Of a stretch of DNA of 27,339 nt, positions 7,186 to 14,919 are shown in pieces (the stretch's first letter is position 1; each line of letters begins with the position of its first letter). Source of the DNA: a virus; the IMG/VR virus record IMGVR_UViG_3300008516_000110, positions 1-27,339 of that record, one strand, 5' to 3'. A program made the position numbers and the translations under genes. The notes beneath the pieces are model-generated. The model saw only the letters and a program-made list of their open reading frames with translations. It ran no database searches and had not been told where the DNA came from.

Positions 7186-7464
7186 ATGGAAAAGAACAAG
7201 CTAGTGAACCCGGAACGGCAATGGATTAGGCTTCAGGAAATCGGACTATGCCTAGTCCTGTCAATACCAATTATTATAGCAACCATTGCATATTTCTTTG
7301 GTTACACCATCCGAGGGTCCACCGCAATCAACATTATCAATATAATGATTGTGCTTATTCTATTACTTGGTGCAGGAGGGTTAGCCTGTATTCAATATGG
7401 TGCTGATGAACGTCAGAAGCTAAAAGATAAGAGGTTAGAAGATGAAAAGATGCAGGAAGTGTGA
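7186..7464 (+). CDS. Small two-TM protein
   Basis: The 92-residue protein has a charged N-terminus, two hydrophobic helices (about 19-42 and 47-68) and a Lys/Glu-rich C-terminal tail. It starts 1 nt after the stop of the regulator gene without its own Shine-Dalgarno, so it probably depends on coupled translation. Its 3' end overlaps the next frame by 23 nt. It could be an envelope or holin-like membrane protein; nothing in the sequence decides this, and I do not recognise a family. Confidence 0.72.
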   Translation: MEKNKLVNPERQWIRLQEIGLCLVLSIPIIIATIAYFFGYTIRGSTAINIINIMIVLILLLGAGGLACIQYGADERQKLKDKRLEDEKMQEV

Positions 7465-8539
7465 TCACAAAGGTGTCGACCGACTAAAGGATCCTAGTTA
7501 TGGTGCTTTAACGGTCGATCAATGCCCTGAATGCGGCCACTTTGCAGTTGAAATAAAGCAAGGGGGGGGGCTATTGATTAAACGGTTATTAGTACCGGTC
7601 CTGGTTGCTATATTATTGCTACTTGTTAACCCTGCGAGTGTAGCGGCCCTAGAACCACAACCGGATACTTTATCAATTCAGGGAATCGTGGCCTATCAAA
7701 ACGCCAATGAATCGGGCGATCAACTCTACATAATAACTTACGAGATAGTCGGCAACTATACCCAAAATGCCGACCAGTTGTTTCTATTCAGGATCCGTGA
7801 AGGAACCGATGAACTGGATACCACCACGCCCTTCCCATTCTATGAAGGAGGGTACGGCCTTGGTGTTGTATCCTTCTACTTTGAGCCCGGTGACACACCA
7901 ACCTGGGAAGGCGACATATCCGTGGAAATTGTCGGTAACCCCCTGGTGGATTGGGACGGGGTTGTGCCTAGCACTTCCCTGGACTTCATAACATGGAACA
8001 CCGGTACAACTGCCGAAGTGCAGGAACTAATCGGGGCTAGGATACTTTACCTGGCAACCATCCTGGGGCAGGATTGGGGCGTTGAACTGGTCACCACGGT
8101 TCAGGGTATTACTTCGTTAACCAGTGCAGGGGCTTCGTATTTTCAGGTAGTGGTTCCCTTTGCCCTTGAAATGGTGCCGACCATCTTCGGACAGTATATC
8201 TTCACCCCTGATTACCCCATCGACCCCAAACCGCCTTCTAATGATTATGCCGATGAACTGATGGAAGGCGTACGTGGTACCATTTTTGACTTGGGTCCGG
8301 GGGCCAGGGAATGGGGCATGAGTACCGGGGCTTTAAGTGCGTTCCTGTGGTATAGCTTCTTCATTGGCTTATTCATTATGCTAATGCAAAGAAGGAAGCT
8401 AAACCGGGGAACTATATTGCTATTCTGGCCGATAGTGGTGGCAGGGATGTTCTTCGGGGTACCGTTAACCGTAACAATCATAGCTGCCTTCTTCTGCCTG
8501 ATAAGCAGCGTTTGGGTATTCTACAAGGGGACGACATGA
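7442..8539 (+). CDS. Zinc-ribbon frame joined to a secreted three-TM envelope protein
   Basis: As written, one 365-residue frame runs from ATG 7442. Residues 4-33 form a zinc ribbon (CRKC near the N-terminus, CPEC at about 28-31). Nine consecutive G then lead into a second N-terminus with a signal peptide (LLIKRLLVPVLVAILLLL, cleavage near SVAALEP), a beta-rich ectodomain with sequons (NES, NYT), and three C-terminal TM helices. A zinc ribbon ahead of a cleavable signal peptide is improbable in one protein. The likelier reading is two genes: a small zinc-ribbon protein, and a secreted protein starting at TTG 7574 right after a G-rich ribosome binding site (321 residues). One base more or fewer in the G-tract would end the zinc-ribbon frame at once. 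The 3' end overlaps the spike gene as ATGA. Confidence 0.7.
   Translation: MKRCRKCDHKGVDRLKDPSYGALTVDQCPECGHFAVEIKQGGGLLIKRLLVPVLVAILLLLVNPASVAALEPQPDTLSIQGIVAYQNANESGDQLYIITYEIVGNYTQNADQLFLFRIREGTDELDTTTPFPFYEGGYGLGVVSFYFEPGDTPTWEGDISVEIVGNPLVDWDGVVPSTSLDFITWNTGTTAEVQELIGARILYLATILGQDWGVELVTTVQGITSLTSAGASYFQVVVPFALEMVPTIFGQYIFTPDYPIDPKPPSNDYADELMEGVRGTIFDLGPGAREWGMSTGALSAFLWYSFFIGLFIMLMQRRKLNRGTILLFWPIVVAGMFFGVPLTVTIIAAFFCLISSVWVFYKGTT
7562..7570 (+). other. Nine-G homopolymer: ribosome binding site and possible slippage site
   Basis: Nine G lie 3 nt before a TTG (7574-7576) that begins a signal peptide. In the present length the zinc-ribbon frame and the secreted frame are fused. With 8 or 10 G the first frame stops within a few codons. 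It may be a very strong ribosome binding site, a phase-variable tract or an assembly error. Confidence 0.6.
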
Positions 8540-10911
8540 GAAAAGCATTACTGGGGTTTTGCCTGGGCATCTTTTTAGTCACCGTCATGGTGGTGCCCGT
8601 CCTAGCAGCATATTACGCTTATATCAACGTAAGCGAAGATGAAGGCAACAGTTATGACGACCTGGCCGTTACTTGCCCTGCCAATATAGACGCCCTTCTT
8701 CAGGGCGGGTACATAACAACAACGGCACTTGACACCAGGGTATTGACGGGTAGCGGGGAAGCCCTGCCCCACATGGTTGCTGAAGACAGGGTACTGTTTA
8801 TCACCGACCTGGACGCCTATGAAGATAAGTCGCTAATATTCTATACTGGGGCCGCGTCATTGAGTAGCTTTCCTATAATAGTGGGCTATGATGGTTCACT
8901 CACAACATTGGATGATGCCGACCTGGAACATAGCATGGTATCTGAAGTGCTAATATCCGGGCTATTTGATTCTTCAGGGGGGGCAGATCGGAATATTCTG
9001 TATAAGGAAGAAGCGTACCAAATCGACGTTGACGATGCCGATACTCTTACTGTGGCATGGTTAGAAGCCGGGGACACTGCACAATGGGAACTGGAATATG
9101 GCAGTTACACGGACGGGGCTCACACGATCTACGTATTTACAAACGGGCTTGTTGCCTACCTATACGTGGATGTCTTCGACGTGGCCAAGGATACTGAAAA
9201 CCTATTTGACAAGACTTCGTATCAAATACTTAACAAGTTGGTTACATACCCGGCTTGCTTCTACGATGAAGGATATTACTGGGTATTCTACCGGTATAAC
9301 AGTTCCAATATCGGATACATGACTTCCCCTGACGGGGTAACATGGAGTGGCGAAAATACCGTTGCCGTTGCCGGTGGGGATTCCATGGCAGAGTGTGACT
9401 TTACAATGCGTGGCGAATATATCTATATTGGTTATCGCGACACTGCCGGTGACGACAACATAAGATATAGAAGGGGGGATTTAACATCTGCCCCAGGTAT
9501 AACCTGGAGTGACGTTTGGCAAACGGCAGGGACGGAAACTACTATTGGCGGTGCTATACTCATAACAGTTGATTCCAATGGCTACCCATATATTACTTAT
9601 GAAACAACTAACAACCGTGGCTATATGACGAAATCTTCCGCTAATGATGGCACCTGGGTAACTGATGGCGGCTATCCCTGGCAGATATATTACACTGGCG
9701 GCAATCCTTCTAATCCTATGGACTTTGACTATTATCCTGATAGCAATAAGCTGCTTTTTGTGTGGCATCAAAGGAATGTTTCCGGGTATTGGACGAATAC
9801 TTTTGCCAGGTACTTCAACGGTTCTTCGTGGGAATCGCAGGATGATATTAGTAGTTACACTACCGGCATGGGTGCGGCAACCTTGGCCGCAGATGCGAAC
9901 GACAATATGTATATCGGTTGGTGTACTACCCTGGGCGTTGGCGGCGATGATCCCGATCAAACCGTAACGGTTCGGTATTCTAATGAGACTTACGAAGAAA
10001 TACCCTTGAATGAAGACGGCGACCATACACCCCAGTTATGCTATAACGAAAATACCGGTGTGCTTTATATTCTGTACGGCTATCGCAATGGTGCCGATTG
10101 GGTGTATTGTGTTACTTTGGATACTATCGCTATGGAACTGAATGTCCCGGTGCAAATGACTGAACTTCTTGGCAATGGCCCCTTGTACGGTGTTGCCCCT
10201 TACGAAGACCATATCGGCTTTCTGATGGATGATCAAGTTAACACATTCCATAATACGATTGACCTTACTTATTATACCTGGAATGACAATTCTAACAACT
10301 GGACATGGATGCAAAACAACGTCATGCCCTACGCCAATGAATTCCAAATGGCGATCGACGGCGTTTTGCAGTTGCAATATATACCCAGTTCTATCATCGT
10401 TGATGATACGCTACCTGATGAAGAATCAGACCACGACGCAATATTCAACTGGGGGACTAACCCCACGGGCGTTTTAGCGTCCATGGGGCCCTTACAATCC
10501 GAAGAAGCCTATGATTCGTCCTATTACTATCAGAACCTTCAACCTGAACCACAGGACATAATCAAGCCCGAGCCCCCGGTTGCCAGTGGCGACGTGGACA
10601 TAGAAGGACTACGTGACAACCCGATGTATCCCCTAGTCGCTATTATGAGTGGAACGCCACTACTCACTGAACGTCTATCTTGGCTTCTACTGGCATGGTT
10701 CATAGTGGTAGCGGCCATGATAGGGGTACACCTGGGGTTTGACACAAGGCCTGATTCGGCCAAGCCACAACACTTTATACTAACAACCGTAACCGGGCTA
10801 GGGCTTTCGATACTATTCTATTCCATGGGCATCTTCGCCTGGCCAGTGATCTTGCTAATGGCTTTTGGGCTAACGGCAGCGATAGTATGGGAACGACAAC
10901 CGGTAATGTGA
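8536..10911 (+). CDS. Beta-propeller spike protein with C-terminal membrane anchors
   Basis: The ATG at 8536 overlaps the previous TGA (ATGA) and follows AAGGGGACGAC, giving 791 residues. Residues 1-25 form a signal peptide. About 80-200 is beta-rich. From about 230 to 600, repeated strands resemble BNR/Asp-box or YWTD-like propeller blades: YWVFYRYNSSNIGYMTSPDG, YIYIGYRDTAGDDNIRYRRG, YPYITYETTN, NKLLFVWHQRNVSGY, NMYIGWCTTLGVGGD, VLYILYGYRNGADW. Three TM helices follow near 714-734, 747-766 and 766-785. At least six sequons are present. I see no obvious sialidase catalytic set. It is the largest envelope protein with a propeller head, so it is the likely attachment spike, paired with the fibre on the other arm (inference). 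Confidence 0.87.
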   Translation: MRKALLGFCLGIFLVTVMVVPVLAAYYAYINVSEDEGNSYDDLAVTCPANIDALLQGGYITTTALDTRVLTGSGEALPHMVAEDRVLFITDLDAYEDKSLIFYTGAASLSSFPIIVGYDGSLTTLDDADLEHSMVSEVLISGLFDSSGGADRNILYKEEAYQIDVDDADTLTVAWLEAGDTAQWELEYGSYTDGAHTIYVFTNGLVAYLYVDVFDVAKDTENLFDKTSYQILNKLVTYPACFYDEGYYWVFYRYNSSNIGYMTSPDGVTWSGENTVAVAGGDSMAECDFTMRGEYIYIGYRDTAGDDNIRYRRGDLTSAPGITWSDVWQTAGTETTIGGAILITVDSNGYPYITYETTNNRGYMTKSSANDGTWVTDGGYPWQIYYTGGNPSNPMDFDYYPDSNKLLFVWHQRNVSGYWTNTFARYFNGSSWESQDDISSYTTGMGAATLAADANDNMYIGWCTTLGVGGDDPDQTVTVRYSNETYEEIPLNEDGDHTPQLCYNENTGVLYILYGYRNGADWVYCVTLDTIAMELNVPVQMTELLGNGPLYGVAPYEDHIGFLMDDQVNTFHNTIDLTYYTWNDNSNNWTWMQNNVMPYANEFQMAIDGVLQLQYIPSSIIVDDTLPDEESDHDAIFNWGTNPTGVLASMGPLQSEEAYDSSYYYQNLQPEPQDIIKPEPPVASGDVDIEGLRDNPMYPLVAIMSGTPLLTERLSWLLLAWFIVVAAMIGVHLGFDTRPDSAKPQHFILTTVTGLGLSILFYSMGIFAWPVILLMAFGLTAAIVWERQPVM

Positions 10912-10918
10912 AGGAACT

Positions 10919-11503
10919 ATGGGACATAGATTACTAATAACGGCACTGATCGTATTCATAGGGTGTTCCATCCTAGCATCTATACTTCAGGGGGGTGGCG
11001 GCATCGTTTCAACCGTACTGGCCGAGAATATCACAAGCAATTCCACCACGGTCACCGTCGATAGTACCGAATTATTCACCAATCAGGACATAATACGGAT
11101 CGGTGACGAAAAGGTACTCTATTCTTCAAAAACGGACACTACGTTTACGGTCGGGGACCAGGGCCGCGGGTACGATGATACTACTGCCAGTGACCATGAA
11201 GCCGGACGCCAGGTGTATAGCACCGAAGCGGGGGTGCTGAATGACGCCTTCGGGTTCAACCTGGGTGTAAGCGTTGAAACCGGTGGCGTTTGGGGTATCG
11301 TAATGTTGCCGATCAACTTCTTCATCCACACGCTACCACACCTGGCCGTTCTTAATGCCAACCTTCTTGTAATTCCCGAGTTGGCCGTTATCGGCATATT
11401 TTGGTGGGGATTCGGCATTGCCCTGATAGTGGTAGCGGCCAAGGATCTAGCACCAATCGCAATCAGTATAGCGTTAGGAGTATTCGGGCTAGTCAGGCGA
11501 TAA
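10919..11503 (+). CDS. Membrane-anchored protein with phage-type beta domain
   Basis: The 194-residue protein starts at an ATG preceded by AAGGAACT, 7 nt after the spike gene. It has an N-terminal hydrophobic helix (about 4-24, signal or anchor), then a compact beta domain (about 38-105) of the type seen in phage structural proteins: strands around TVDSTELF, IIRIGDEKVLYSS and TFTVGDQGRGY, then a TTASDHEAGRQVY turn. Two to three hydrophobic helices occupy about 122-192. Sequons NIT and NST are present. It probably accompanies the spike in the envelope. The domain resemblance is from memory, not a search. Confidence 0.82.
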   Translation: MGHRLLITALIVFIGCSILASILQGGGGIVSTVLAENITSNSTTVTVDSTELFTNQDIIRIGDEKVLYSSKTDTTFTVGDQGRGYDDTTASDHEAGRQVYSTEAGVLNDAFGFNLGVSVETGGVWGIVMLPINFFIHTLPHLAVLNANLLVIPELAVIGIFWWGFGIALIVVAAKDLAPIAISIALGVFGLVRR

Positions 11504-11521
11504 TATATAAAGGGGGTGAAT

Positions 11522-11689
11522 ATGAACTTGGAGTTTATTTTTATACTAGGTTGTCTTGCTGCGGGGTTTGTCGTAGTGTTTGCCTTCCTATGGAGTGTTA
11601 TACACGCTGAAGAAGCGGATACCGAAAGGTGGATTGAAGAAGGACGCGAAGCACTTCGGGCGATGGGGACGTTGGCCGACGCTGATTGA
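11522..11689 (+). CDS. 55-residue single-TM protein
   Basis: The ATG at 11522 follows AAAGGGGGTGAAT, one of the strongest ribosome binding sites here. The product has one TM helix (about 4-26, EFIFILGCLAAGFVVVFAFL) and an amphipathic acidic C-terminal half (HAEEADTERWIEEGREALRA). The size and helix-plus-amphipathic-tail design recall minor or major coat proteins of filamentous phages. The position between spike genes and the coiled-coil gene fits a virion role (inference). Confidence 0.8.
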   Translation: MNLEFIFILGCLAAGFVVVFAFLWSVIHAEEADTERWIEEGREALRAMGTLADAD

Positions 11690-11728
11690 CAAGCATGACA
11701 TTATAGCTATAAGAAGGGGGTGATCAGA

Positions 11729-12775
11729 ATGGCAGTAATTGTTGGAGAACAGGCAGGGGCATTGGGTGTATCCCAAAAGGTGCATACACAGAAAAGCACC
11801 GGCAAGGCAGTGACGGGCAGCATGGACGCCCAGGTAAAGCTACAAGACGCCCAGGAAGAAGCCAGGGAAGCCAAGGAACAAACCGAAGAAGTCAAGGAAG
11901 AAGCCCAGGAACTGAAGGGGATACTAGGTACATTAAGCCACGAAGATGCTGCTGAACTGTTAGCAGGGCTTGGTCTGCGAACTGATAAGCTAGAAGAACG
12001 TGTAGACGAAGGCCAGGCAACCCTTGAGACTATGAAGGAAAGCCTGAATCCTGCCATTGCCAAGTTAACGGCACTGATCCCAACAACGAAGGAAGGTCGT
12101 AGCGAAATTACCCACATCACCAAAGGCCAATACAGAAAAGTTTGGGGCAGAGATCCGCGACAGGAAATATTGACCAAAGATGGCAAAAGCGTCAGATGGG
12201 AATATGCCCTAGATGAAGTTGCCCAAGAACTCCACCTAGAAGACAAGGCCAGGACCGAAGGAAAGAACCCTGACGAATACCTGAAGAACCTGATTGAAGA
12301 AGCCAGGGACATGAAGGCGTTGGTCAAGGCGACCGAAGCTGAATTAGAATCGGATGAACAAACGCTTAAAGCACTTGAACGACTAAAAGGGGCTATCAAG
12401 GCTAGGTCTACAAAGCAAACTACCGGTCCCTTGCTACGCAAGATAGCACAACCCAAGATCAAACCGTCCGTTAAGCCTAGGCCTACTACCCAGGCAAAGA
12501 AGATTCTAGCCAGTGTCGCACAGGAATTGATACAGAGAACCCAGGCTAAAAGAAGCCCTAGGGCTATTGCCATGGACAACCTTCTACTTGCCAAGAAGAT
12601 ACACCCCCTAGTGAATGCAGAAGCCTGGGCCAAAAGTCCGAACCGAACCGATATACGTGGTGTTGACACCCCCGGCAGGGGCAAGATAGTTTCCGGCGTG
12701 GCCTATGCCGACAAGGGCAAGAAAAGATTATCTCGAAAACGTCACCGGGGGTTCAAAAAAATCCGATATACATAA
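11729..12775 (+). CDS. Basic coiled-coil protein, possible virion/DNA-binding protein
   Basis: The ATG at 11729 sits 6 nt after AAGGGGGTGATC, almost a full complement of a 16S 3' end; the GTG at 11720 within that site is rejected. The product has 348 residues. About 30-70 and 80-105 are heptad-like coiled coil (LQDAQEEAREAKEQTEEVKE). About 130-200 is a mixed domain (HITKGQYRKVWGRDPRQEIL, then VRWEYALDEVAQEL). About 205-240 is a second coiled coil. From 240 onward it is Lys/Arg-rich, ending KKRLSRKRHRGFKKIRY. The tail could bind nucleic acid, as a nucleocapsid-like or scaffold protein. It closes the structural half of the plus arm. The family is not recognised. Confidence 0.82.
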   Translation: MAVIVGEQAGALGVSQKVHTQKSTGKAVTGSMDAQVKLQDAQEEAREAKEQTEEVKEEAQELKGILGTLSHEDAAELLAGLGLRTDKLEERVDEGQATLETMKESLNPAIAKLTALIPTTKEGRSEITHITKGQYRKVWGRDPRQEILTKDGKSVRWEYALDEVAQELHLEDKARTEGKNPDEYLKNLIEEARDMKALVKATEAELESDEQTLKALERLKGAIKARSTKQTTGPLLRKIAQPKIKPSVKPRPTTQAKKILASVAQELIQRTQAKRSPRAIAMDNLLLAKKIHPLVNAEAWAKSPNRTDIRGVDTPGRGKIVSGVAYADKGKKRLSRKRHRGFKKIRYT

Positions 12776-12885
12776 AAGAGTGCCCACAATTATCCATAAT
12801 AGCTGTAAAGCATCCCCGTTTTTCAGGTTCATTCACGTATAACCTCTTGACATATCTTATCCATAACAGTTATTATGTATATAAT
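12776..12885 (+). promoter_or_regulatory. Promoter region of the accessory block
   Basis: This 110-nt gap holds TTGACA (12847-12852) and TATTAT (12871-12876) 18 nt apart, a good bacterial sigma-70-type pair whose start point would fall at about 12883, just before the ATG at 12886. No Shine-Dalgarno precedes that ATG. A 13-nt direct repeat, TTATCCATAATAG at 12790-12802 and TTATCCATAACAG at 12857-12869, flanks the -35 and could bind a regulator. An archaeal TATA box is less clear here. Confidence 0.55.
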
Positions 12886-13131
12886 ATGGGAAGAGGAAAA
12901 GCAGCCACTGGCTACCCGATTTATAAATGCCGTATTTGCAACGAACAATTCATACCCAAAGGGCTTAAACGGGTGATATATCGGTCTATGGCACCCCTGA
13001 ATCCCTTCAAACCGACAGTCATAACAATCTTCGACGGTGAAGTTTGGCACGACATACCATTGTTAACAGACCATCGCTGCCGGGAATACTCTCTTATGGG
13101 CGTTGCCGACCTAATTGGCTTATCATTATGA
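12886..13131 (+). CDS. Small zinc-finger-like protein
   Basis: The 81-residue product (ATG 12886; the frame is open from 12847 but that start lies in the promoter) has CRIC near residues 15-18 and a second Cys/His cluster further on (DHRCREYS near 62-69), an arrangement able to hold one zinc ion. The N-terminus is basic (MGRGKAATGYPIYK). It is the first of many small Cys-rich proteins in this part of the genome and is probably leaderless. Function unknown; nucleic-acid or protein binding is possible. Confidence 0.7.
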   Translation: MGRGKAATGYPIYKCRICNEQFIPKGLKRVIYRSMAPLNPFKPTVITIFDGEVWHDIPLLTDHRCREYSLMGVADLIGLSL

Positions 13132-13157
13132 ATATCTCGATCCTCCTTTCCTTAATA

Positions 13158-13192
13158 TTGGTGGGGGAAGCCTGGCTAACTTCCCCCACCAA
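13158..13192. terminator. Perfect 13-bp GC-rich hairpin between two small genes
   Basis: TTGGTGGGGGAAG (13158-13170) pairs exactly with CTTCCCCCACCAA (13180-13192) around a 9-nt loop. It lies 27 nt after the 13131 stop and 15 nt before the ATG at 13208. No T-tract follows, so an attenuator or RNA-stability element is as likely as a terminator. It also argues that the frame open from 13115 is not coding before 13208. Confidence 0.6.
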
Positions 13193-13207
13193 GGGGCGAT
13201 TGTTAAA

Positions 13208-13495
13208 ATGATAATTAGTTCATGGATAATTCGGGCAACGTTTTGTAGGTTGACAGGCTTTAGGGAGTGGAATTCCCCAAAGGGCTTTAGGGACCTACGA
13301 TCGTGGGCATTATGGGTGTGGAATGAATACGACGATTGGCTATTTGACGGAATCCATGGCTTTAGGGTATTTGGCTTCGAGTTTTCCACCGAACCAAAAT
13401 GGCTAGACAAGTTATGTTGGAAGGCTTTGCCTTTGATAAGGCAATATGTTATTCGCCGTCTTCCAGTTATTAGGTATATTGAGGATGAAGGCTAA
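13208..13495 (+). CDS. Small Trp/Arg-rich protein, unrecognised
   Basis: The frame is open from a TTG at 13115, but the ATG at 13208 is preferred: it has GGGG 11 nt upstream (AAGGGGCGATTGTTAAA) and lies beyond a strong hairpin. The 95-residue product is rich in aromatic residues (eight Trp, many Phe and Tyr; for example LRSWALWVWNEYDDWLFDGI) and basic residues, with no TM helix or Cys cluster. The function is not recognised. The next gene overlaps its 3' end. Confidence 0.6.
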   Translation: MIISSWIIRATFCRLTGFREWNSPKGFRDLRSWALWVWNEYDDWLFDGIHGFRVFGFEFSTEPKWLDKLCWKALPLIRQYVIRRLPVIRYIEDEG

Positions 13496-13976
13496 TAGCA
13501 CACAGGCAGTAAGATTAGGCGATGCTCAACTTTGCCCGGTTTGTAATGGAACTGGCAAGGCCACTAATAACCAATGCCATGGCTGTCAGGGCATTGGTTG
13601 GATTGTAATATGGCGTGACTTAGCCCCTGTCATAAAGTCAATACCCGCTATCAAATCAATGCTAAGTCCTGATGGTTCTAACCCCTATGCCGATACCGAA
13701 AGCCCGCTATTTGCTCACGGACCACCACCACCCATACTCCATGAAGGCTGTCCCCCAGGGTGCCATACAGGGAAGCATACCCATCATACTACCGTACCAT
13801 GGCTATATGGCGATCCTTACAAGCATACTTGTACACGATGCGGGTATGCAGCAGGGGGGCTATCGTTCGGAATGAAAGGCATAATCTACTTATGTGATTG
13901 TTGTTGGGAAGAATGGGGGCAGATTTATAAATCATCCCGAATTGAGAAATTCATTTTCGAAGGGGGAAAAGGATGA
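13446..13976 (+). CDS. DnaJ-type zinc-finger protein
   Basis: Two starts are possible: ATG 13446 with AAGG 4 nt upstream but a 50-nt overlap with the preceding gene, or ATG 13485 with GAGG directly abutting it. I use the first, giving 176 residues. About 30-52 carries two CxxCxGxG-like motifs (CPVCNGTGK, then CHGCQGIGW), the zinc-finger signature of DnaJ and of many small phage proteins, but there is no J domain. A His-rich middle (HTGKHTHHTT) and a second Cys cluster (CTRCGY near 131, CDCCWEEW near 151) suggest further metal sites. It may be a chaperone-like or scaffold zinc protein; the role is unknown. Confidence 0.72.
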   Translation: MLFAVFQLLGILRMKANSTQAVRLGDAQLCPVCNGTGKATNNQCHGCQGIGWIVIWRDLAPVIKSIPAIKSMLSPDGSNPYADTESPLFAHGPPPPILHEGCPPGCHTGKHTHHTTVPWLYGDPYKHTCTRCGYAAGGLSFGMKGIIYLCDCCWEEWGQIYKSSRIEKFIFEGGKG

Positions 13977-14170
13977 AGCATACCCACCACTACGTTATCA
14001 CCGCATTCGCCACGCCGACATTAATAGGATCAGGAGTTGCAATCATGGAGTTTGGTAATTGGTTCATGGGCCTTATTGCTGTAATAGCCGGAATATTATT
14101 AGCCTTGTCTACAATTAAGCTGATAAAGGCAGGGGTATTCAAGGGTGATAACCCCAACCAATATTGGTGA
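13973..14170 (+). CDS. Small two-TM protein
   Basis: The 65-residue protein has two hydrophobic helices (about 7-25 and 29-52) with a short polar tail. Its ATG overlaps the preceding TGA (ATGA) after GGGGGAAAAGG, so it is translationally coupled to the DnaJ-like zinc-finger gene. Function unknown. Confidence 0.7.
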   Translation: MKHTHHYVITAFATPTLIGSGVAIMEFGNWFMGLIAVIAGILLALSTIKLIKAGVFKGDNPNQYW

Positions 14171-14177
14171 TAAGGAA

Positions 14178-14387
14178 ATGAGTTATAACACTCTAAACAG
14201 TTACCAATATTTTAGGCGAATAACCTATGATGGGTGGCAATTTATTCCCGTATGCCCTGAATGTGGGCGATTTGCAAAAGCTGATGATGCCATTTTTGTA
14301 AACGGCCTGGGGGAATATAAAGACCAACCTAACGCTACTTGTAGTAAATGCGGCAGGGTTTCGATGCCTTGTGAAGGGTGTGTCTAA
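14178..14387 (+). CDS. Zinc-ribbon microprotein
   Basis: The ATG at 14178 (after TAAGGAA) gives 69 residues; the frame extends upstream to 14145, but that start has no ribosome binding site. CPEC and CSKC pairs about 29 residues apart, plus a terminal CEGC, form a zinc ribbon or treble-clef-like site. It is probably an adaptor or nucleic-acid-binding microprotein; the partner is unknown. Confidence 0.7.
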   Translation: MSYNTLNSYQYFRRITYDGWQFIPVCPECGRFAKADDAIFVNGLGEYKDQPNATCSKCGRVSMPCEGCV

Positions 14388-14388
14388 A

Positions 14389-14577
14389 ATGAGTAGGCTT
14401 CGAAAGTTCCCAAATGATAAACGGTGTGAACAGGATTTAGGCTATGACGCTAATGAAGATTATCGTGGCTTTTGTGCTGAACCCGCCGTTATTCGGTGTA
14501 ATGCCTGTGGCAAATACTTCTGTGAAGGGTGTTGGCAGGACCACCTAGAAATGACGGTAGTGAGTAGCCATTCCTGA
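14389..14577 (+). CDS. B-box/treble-clef-like zinc microprotein
   Basis: The ATG at 14389 lies one base after the previous stop, with AAGGG 11-12 nt upstream. The 62-residue product has Cys at about 13 and 29, then CNACGKYFCEGCWQDH (about 38-53), a cross-brace-like C-C-C-C-H layout resembling B-box or FYVE-type fingers. Such folds usually bind proteins. The function here is unknown. Confidence 0.7.
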   Translation: MSRLRKFPNDKRCEQDLGYDANEDYRGFCAEPAVIRCNACGKYFCEGCWQDHLEMTVVSSHS

Positions 14578-14607
14578 AAGAATGAACAAAAAGGGGGGAT
14601 AGAGAAA

Positions 14608-14919
14608 ATGCCAAAGGTATTCAATAGGCGAATTGATAAAGTCCCAGTAGAAGCTATTTATGTTGGTCGACCGAGCAAGTGGGGGAATCCGTTTAGAATG
14701 ACTGATCCTCTATTATATGGCTTGCCAAAAGAAGAGAAGCGGCGATTGGTGGTAGCTGAATATCGTAAGTGGCTGCTAGGTGATACAAGTTTGATAAGGC
14801 AATGTGGCGAACCGCCAAATGTAGTTGAATTGGAAGGCAAGGATCTTGTATGTTGGTGTTCTCCCTTACCTTGTCATGCTAACGTGCTTTTAGAATTGGC
14901 TAATTGCTCAAAGTTATGA
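14608..14919 (+). CDS. DUF4326 family protein
   Basis: The 103-residue protein shows both hallmarks of DUF4326: an N-terminal IYVGRPSKWGNPF (17-29) and a C-terminal GKDLVCWCSPLPCHANVLLE (77-96). The family is widespread in phages and bacteria, is full length at about 100 residues and has no established function; the CWC..PCH cluster could bind metal. The ATG at 14608 follows AAGGGGGGATAGAGAA. It overlaps the nuclease-fold gene by 4 nt, suggesting joint expression. Confidence 0.85.
   Translation: MPKVFNRRIDKVPVEAIYVGRPSKWGNPFRMTDPLLYGLPKEEKRRLVVAEYRKWLLGDTSLIRQCGEPPNVVELEGKDLVCWCSPLPCHANVLLELANCSKL

Noticed and set aside
9481-10026. 181-codon minus-strand frame opposite the spike gene
   Set aside because: It lies inside the propeller region, has no ribosome binding site and lacks any recognisable motif.
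11707-12684. 325-codon minus-strand frame opposite the coiled-coil gene
   Set aside because: The Lys/Glu-rich coiled-coil gene has a near-perfect ribosome binding site and realistic composition; the reverse frame is Ser/Leu/Ala-rich with no start signal, typical of an antisense shadow.
13115-13207. Upstream extension of the 13208 gene from a TTG at 13115
   Set aside because: The extension contains a perfect 13-bp hairpin and overlaps the previous gene; the ATG at 13208 has a GGGG ribosome binding site.
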